Assembly: GCF_003846175.1 (NCBI RefSeq)
Contig: NZ_ML123047.1
Location: 434,308 to 481,523, forward strand
DNA from: Streptomyces sp. ADI95-17
GTDB taxonomy: Bacteria; Actinomycetota; Actinomycetes; Streptomycetales; Streptomycetaceae
DNA length: 47,216 bases
Direction: 5' to 3'
In this document: piece by piece, positions 43,371 to 47,216 of the stretch
How positions within the stretch are numbered: the first letter of the stretch is position 1
Layout: each line of letters begins with the position of its first letter
Position numbers and translations under genes: made by a program
The notes under the pieces: model-generated
Databases searched by the model: none
Told to the model about the DNA's origin: nothing
What the model saw: only the letters and a program-made list of their open reading frames with translations

Positions 43371-45089
43371 ATGCGAGTCACGAGGGTCCAGCACACATGC
43401 TTCGTCTTCGACACTGAAGACGGGCGGGTCGTCGTTGATCCCGCGTTGGACTACTTCGGGAACCTCTGGAGCCCGCGAGGCAGAAACAGGATGGCGAGTC
43501 AACTGCTGGCCGGCGTCTCGGCCGTGGTCATCACCCATTCCCACAGTGATCACTTCCATCTGCCGACACTGCTGCACTTCGACCGGAAGACTCCGATCGC
43601 CGTACCCTCCAGCGACCGGTCGACGGACTTCCCGATGGCAGCAGAGCTTGCAGATTACGGATTCACGAACGTCATCGAAATAGAGCCGATGCAGGCTGTT
43701 CGGCTTGCCGGTATCGACGTGACCTCCGTCCCTGCACCCGACTCGATCGAGGGCATACCTCAGCAGTCCCTCTTGCTGGAGAGGGGAGATCTGCGAATAC
43801 TGCACGGCGCGGACACCTTGGAAGATTTTGACGCTCTTGAGGAAATTGCGCACGAGCGACCCATACGCATCGCCATGCTCCCTCTGAATTGCAGCCTGAA
43901 CTACCAGAATCTGCGGAACCAGATGTCACCCGGCACCTTCCTGGAGGCCGCCAGAATTCTCCAGCCCGAGGCCATGGTCCCACTCGGTGTGAATGAAGGT
44001 CCACGACGTGGCATCACGGCAACGGATGTTCCGTGGTTCCCGCATGGCGAAGCGTTGTACCGAGACCGCGCCTTTATCGACGCCCATCCCGAGGGCTCCC
44101 GGCTTTTAGCGATCGAAGACGGCCAGTCCCTGCAAGTGTGTGAAAGCACTCCGCTGGGAGCCGTCGACAGCCTGGCCGAAGCAACGGACAACGGTTCCAG
44201 CGACGTGGAGATCGCTCTGGGCAGGTTCTGGTCGCTCCTGATCGACGTACATGTCCGCGACCGGTATTACTTCGGATTGGTCCGCGACTGGGAACACGAG
44301 CAGTGGCGCGACGCCTGGCTGGAGTGTCGCTCGCGGTTCGAGGAACTGCTGGCGGACTGGGACAAGGTCCTGCTCGGCGCGGTCGAGGGCCTCCCCGGGG
44401 AGCGCGTCAAGGCACCGGTACTTCGCTATTTTCCGCGCACCGTTGGCAGGTTGACCTCCCAGGGCGACAGCCTCGCGCAACTCGTTCTCGACAGCCTGTG
44501 GCTGCTGGAACCCGGCCTCAGCGAGCAGGACTACGTGCAAGCGCTGTACGGTCTGCTGGCAGCGCGGGTCAGGTCCGACCCTTCGGACCTGTGGCACTGT
44601 CGCAGGGAGTACTCCGGTTGGCTCCAAGCACGCCATAAGCGGAAGCGGCCGGCCTTGCCTCGGGGGTTCGACGAGAACGCCGCGGACCGATGGCTGCGCC
44701 GCCAGGCGGCCGCTGATCGCCGTTCGGCAGACTATGTCCACCCCCGGATCAATCCGATCTTCGGCCCCTTCGACGTGGCCGGAGTGCCCAGTCTGAACGG
44801 TGGGCCATCGCAGGACGGGCCTGTGCTGGCGCTGCACACCTTGAGGCATCGGGACGGACGCGCCCAATCGGTCGCCACCGTGCTGCGGGGAGCGGAGGCG
44901 CGGCTGGCCGAGGCCGTCGTCCAGGCCGACGGAACCGCCTCGATCTCTGAACTCTGCGACAGGCTCGGCCTGCCCACCTCGGACTTCGAACAGTTTCAGC
45001 TGCGGCTGGGAGATTTCGATCCGTACTGTCTCGAAGGCCACTGGTATCCAAGTGAAGCACTGGCCTGGCGTCCCGACTTCCGGGCGTGA
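43371..45089 (+). CDS. MBL-fold metallohydrolase with large C-terminal extension
   Basis: A 572-residue protein. Residues 1-245 are a metallo-beta-lactamase fold: VVVDPAL, the metal motif H56-x-H58-x-D60-H61 in VVITHSHSDHFHL, and further strands with LHGADTLEDFD. The fold serves hydrolases as well as di-iron oxygenases. Residues 260-480 are a helical region rich in Trp and Arg that I do not recognise. About 500-560 looks like a winged-helix or PqqD/RRE-like unit (AEAVVQADGTASISELCDRL), a possible leader-peptide binder. The GAGGTGA site precedes the ATG. Codon 246 is TTA. It heads the plus-strand unit with the MNIO gene. Confidence 0.78.
   Translation: MRVTRVQHTCFVFDTEDGRVVVDPALDYFGNLWSPRGRNRMASQLLAGVSAVVITHSHSDHFHLPTLLHFDRKTPIAVPSSDRSTDFPMAAELADYGFTNVIEIEPMQAVRLAGIDVTSVPAPDSIEGIPQQSLLLERGDLRILHGADTLEDFDALEEIAHERPIRIAMLPLNCSLNYQNLRNQMSPGTFLEAARILQPEAMVPLGVNEGPRRGITATDVPWFPHGEALYRDRAFIDAHPEGSRLLAIEDGQSLQVCESTPLGAVDSLAEATDNGSSDVEIALGRFWSLLIDVHVRDRYYFGLVRDWEHEQWRDAWLECRSRFEELLADWDKVLLGAVEGLPGERVKAPVLRYFPRTVGRLTSQGDSLAQLVLDSLWLLEPGLSEQDYVQALYGLLAARVRSDPSDLWHCRREYSGWLQARHKRKRPALPRGFDENAADRWLRRQAAADRRSADYVHPRINPIFGPFDVAGVPSLNGGPSQDGPVLALHTLRHRDGRAQSVATVLRGAEARLAEAVVQADGTASISELCDRLGLPTSDFEQFQLRLGDFDPYCLEGHWYPSEALAWRPDFRA
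44106..44108 (+). promoter_or_regulatory. TTA (bldA) codon 246 of the MBL gene
   Basis: In frame cgg-ctt-tta-gcg-atc, codon 246. It is the third TTA codon within the 37-46 kb locus. Confidence 0.85.
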
Positions 45090-45163
45090 AATCCGCGGCG
45101 ATGACAGCGGCCAGCCGTCTCGGGCAGGTCGATTACAGAACCAGAAATGACGGCAAAGAATGA
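45086..45163 (+). CDS. 25-codon ORF overlapping the MBL stop
   Basis: The GTG overlaps the MBL stop as GTGA, the coupling arrangement used by real operon partners here. The 25-residue product (starting MKSAAMTAASRLGQ, ending RTRNDGKE) has no Cys and no recognisable family. It sits in the 171-bp gap before the MNIO gene. Weak evidence. Confidence 0.22.
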   Translation: MKSAAMTAASRLGQVDYRTRNDGKE

Positions 45164-45260
45164 CTTGCGGCTCTGCTCCGGAGAACCGCTACGAAGGCTC
45201 CGGGCCAATCTCTGAACCTGGCCTTTCAAGCCGGTAAGTCCCAGCAGAAAGGCTGATCCA

Positions 45261-46859
45261 ATGCCCTTTGGACCCGAATATTTCTCAACCCTGCCCCGCT
45301 ACGGATTGGGCCTGGGAGTCAACCCGTCCGACATACACGAGGACTACCTGAATCGCGCTCCGATCGATCTGGACTTCTTCGAAGTCACTTCACCGACCGT
45401 GCGTCACCAAGGCCCGGTGAACTACCGCGAGATCCAACGCAGACGCACGGCGCCGGCGGGCTTCCGACACCTGCGGATACCCGAGTTGGCTGCGGACCAT
45501 CGCGTCCTGGTGCACAGCACGGACCTCAATCCCGTCTATCCGCAGGCCCCCGAGCAGGATGACCTGGAGAGCCTGCGCTCGCTCGTTGCCGTCGCCGACG
45601 CTCCATGGGTGACGGAAGATCTCGGCGTATGGCTGATGAGTGAACGGCACGTCTACCCGTACTTCATGCAGTTCCCGGTCACGGACACAACCCTGGCGGT
45701 GACCGTGGACAACGTCCATCGGATCCATCAGGGCCTCGGTGTCCCGTTCAACGCAGAGTTCCCGCCGATGACCATGGACGTCGGGGACATGCACGCGTTC
45801 GACTTCTTTCACACGCTGGTGAGCGAGACCGGTGCGGGCATGTGCCTGGACATCGGGCATGTGCTCAGCTACCAGATCGCCCGGGGCGCTTCTCCCACCG
45901 CGGACTTCCACCGACTGCCCTGGGACCACATCACCGAGATCCACCTCGCGGGTGGTGGCATCGATCTGCACTCTCACGGTTACCAATATGACGACAGTCA
46001 TGGTGATGCCCCCATCATCTCGGTCTGCTTCGAAATGCTGGATGAGATCGTCAGGGCCGCGCCAAACCTCCGCGCCATCACGCTGGAGGTCTTCGGGGCC
46101 AAGGCGCCCAGGAAAGCCCTGAGCAGTTTGCGGGACATCCGGGAACGCCCCTCCGTCGCGGCCTGGCTGGAAGGCGGAAGTAAGCCTGCGAGGCCGCGGC
46201 CACAGCTCGATGAAGCACGCGTCCGGACTCGCGAAGCAATCGTCGGGATGTACGACCTCCTGCACGGCGGTGAGAAAGTATCCGGAAAAACCCTCGCTGC
46301 CGCCGGCGAGCCGGTACTCCATTCCTTCGCGCAATCCGAGCAGAAGCGGTGGGAATACGATCGAATCCAGCGTTTGCGGATGCATGGCACAAACGTGTCA
46401 AGCTACTTTCCGATGACCGCCAGCTGGCTGATGCACCGTGAACAGGTCGAAGAGATAGCACTGTTCGAGCGCCTTGTTCCTCGCCTGGGAGGTTCCGAGG
46501 TCGCCATGTGGGACAAGGTCAATGCGACGTTCGAGGCACTGGTCGCCGAACGACCGGACGACCGGGTCGGGCCTGAACTGTTCCGTGCCGAAAAGTGGAT
46601 GAACACGTGCGCCGCCGCTCAGGGAAAGGGCGAGACAGCGGAATTCACCGTTCATGTCCAACGCGTCATCGCAGGCTTGAAAACGGGCTGCCTAGCACCG
46701 GACCGGCTCCTGTCGGATGAGCCGATCACCATGCGGCACCTGGGCGAGTGCCGCTTCGAGATGGTCGGGGGCGAGTCCGAGCTGCATGACGTTCCCGCCG
46801 TCGGCACCGCGCCCCACCCCACCGAGCCCGGCCGTGCTGCCTGCTGCAGCGGTCAGTGA
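45261..46859 (+). CDS. DUF692/MNIO-family multinuclear iron enzyme with C-terminal extension
   Basis: A 532-residue protein. Residues 1-300 form the TIM-barrel of multinuclear non-heme iron oxidases (as in MbnB and TglH): YGLGLGVNPSDIHEDYL, IDLDFFEVTSP, H85 in VLVHSTDLNP, WVTEDLGVWL, E166 in FNAEFPPMTMD, GMCLDIGHVLSYQ, H228 in EIHLAGGGI, H247 in YDDSHGDAPI and E276 in AITLEVFGAKA. Some usual ligands differ: the common S-x-H-L is T-E-D-L here, E-N is E-F, and the Asn after L-D is His200. Residues 320-532 form an unrecognised helical extension ending AACCSGQ. Such enzymes remodel Cys or Asp residues of RiPP precursors with O2. It has no separate partner-protein gene, so the extension may fill that role. 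Confidence 0.82.
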   Translation: MPFGPEYFSTLPRYGLGLGVNPSDIHEDYLNRAPIDLDFFEVTSPTVRHQGPVNYREIQRRRTAPAGFRHLRIPELAADHRVLVHSTDLNPVYPQAPEQDDLESLRSLVAVADAPWVTEDLGVWLMSERHVYPYFMQFPVTDTTLAVTVDNVHRIHQGLGVPFNAEFPPMTMDVGDMHAFDFFHTLVSETGAGMCLDIGHVLSYQIARGASPTADFHRLPWDHITEIHLAGGGIDLHSHGYQYDDSHGDAPIISVCFEMLDEIVRAAPNLRAITLEVFGAKAPRKALSSLRDIRERPSVAAWLEGGSKPARPRPQLDEARVRTREAIVGMYDLLHGGEKVSGKTLAAAGEPVLHSFAQSEQKRWEYDRIQRLRMHGTNVSSYFPMTASWLMHREQVEEIALFERLVPRLGGSEVAMWDKVNATFEALVAERPDDRVGPELFRAEKWMNTCAAAQGKGETAEFTVHVQRVIAGLKTGCLAPDRLLSDEPITMRHLGECRFEMVGGESELHDVPAVGTAPHPTEPGRAACCSGQ

Positions 46860-47091
46860 CAAGGGAGTTGACGGCGCTCGCAGCACGGAGGGGAACGCAT
46901 CAACGCCCGTCCCCGGCCGTGAGCCCGAGGGGCCGAGGGGGGAGCGGGGGCATGGACCCTCCTGCGGGTGGCGTCTGCAACCGGGGCACACGGCGGACGG
47001 GATCCACGTGGCCTCGCGCTGCTGACATCCGGGCGCCACGTCCCGCACCGATACCGGCGGCGCGCCTCGGATCGCGCCAACACGAGGAACG
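46860..47091. other. Intergenic gap, no gene seen
   Basis: A 232-bp region after the MNIO stop. Open frames exist on both strands but none has a credible start, ribosome-binding site or protein-like composition. One minus-strand frame contains a CPGC-type Cys cluster, judged to be chance. Confidence 0.4.
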
Positions 47092-47216
47092 TCAGCCCGC
47101 GTGCCGCCACCAGAAGGAGCCCGGGTGGAAGTGCCGGGTCACGCCGAGCCGACGCCAGAGCAGGGCAAGAATCTTCCGCAGCTCCGGGTCAGCGTGGATG
47201 AAGGCGTTCGGCAACC
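47092..47216 (-). CDS. C-terminus of an unidentified protein (5' end outside window)
   Basis: The frame is open from the right edge to TGA at 47094-47092 and reads LPNAFIHADPELRKILALLW followed by a Trp/His-rich tail ending WWRHAG. The composition looks protein-like and the bias fits coding. The family cannot be told from about 40 residues. It is convergent with the MNIO gene. Confidence 0.45.
   Translation of the reverse strand, partial: LPNAFIHADPELRKILALLWRRLGVTRHFHPGSFWWRHAG

Noticed and set aside
45147..45215. 22-codon ORF with one Cys between the MBL and MNIO genes, considered as a second precursor
   Set aside because: Poor ribosome-binding site, basic rather than acidic, no leader-like part; likely chance.
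46692..47048. Minus-strand frame with a CPGC-type Cys cluster at the right end
   Set aside because: Overlaps the MNIO 3' end for much of its length and the composition is shadow-like; no start signal.
1..47216. tRNA, rRNA and CRISPR arrays
   Set aside because: None recognised by eye; no cloverleaf ends in CCA-type contexts and no regularly spaced repeats. The only tandem array is the in-frame 24-bp repeat in the kinase gene.

Overview
The window is chromosomal DNA of a Streptomyces-type actinomycete. Evidence: very high G+C, strong G/C bias at third codon positions, GTG/TTG starts, GTGA/ATGA gene overlaps, many lipoproteins, a mycothiol-type enzyme, an AfsR-like regulator, and rare TTA codons confined to accessory genes. 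A perfect 14-bp parS site at 29535 and a one-mismatch copy at 12587 suggest the origin-proximal chromosome core; metG and aspS close together fit that.

Positions 1 to about 34.6 kb look like ordinary core genome. In order: the end of a TerF-like VWA protein; a CutR-like two-component pair; metG; an L,D-transpeptidase lipoprotein; a response regulator, sensor kinase and GerMN-like lipoprotein operon whose kinase carries a 24-bp tandem repeat; a four-gene lipoprotein, adaptor, ATPase and permease operon; aspS; a SpoIIE-type phosphatase; an AI-2E family permease; a pirin; an SseB protein; an acyl-CoA dehydrogenase; a lipoprotein; an M18 aminopeptidase; a DUF6458 protein; an AfsR-like regulator; a thioredoxin-NHL protein; a LURP-one protein; a nitrilase-family hydrolase; a mycothiol-dependent enzyme; a GntR-MFS pair; and a D-Ala-D-Ala carboxypeptidase.

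An IS30-family element (34650-35983) follows. It appears to have landed inside the bidirectional terminator between the carboxypeptidase and a convergent hypothetical gene. From there to the right edge the content is accessory, with looser third-position bias and TTA codons in a regulator, an exporter and a biosynthetic gene.

The most interesting part is 37.2-46.9 kb, a candidate RiPP (ribosomally made, modified peptide) locus. A 34-codon acidic precursor ending in ...LLPANSRCQ (43054-43158, minus) precedes a hairpin and then a single-chain fusion of a SagB-type FMN dehydrogenase and a YcaO cyclodehydratase (41094-42956). An MFS exporter and an ABC-F ribosome-protection-type ATPase follow on the same strand. 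Divergently transcribed are an MBL-fold protein with a large C-terminal extension (43371-45089) and a DUF692/MNIO-family multinuclear iron enzyme with a C-terminal extension (45261-46859). An orphan LuxR regulator with a degenerate receiver, preceded by a 47-aa peptide gene, sits at the left end. The combination of SagB-YcaO fusion, MNIO and MBL around one Cys-containing mini-precursor does not match any RiPP class I can name. The ABC-F protein hints that the product acts on the ribosome. No E1-like partner protein is visible, but the right border of the locus is close to the window edge.
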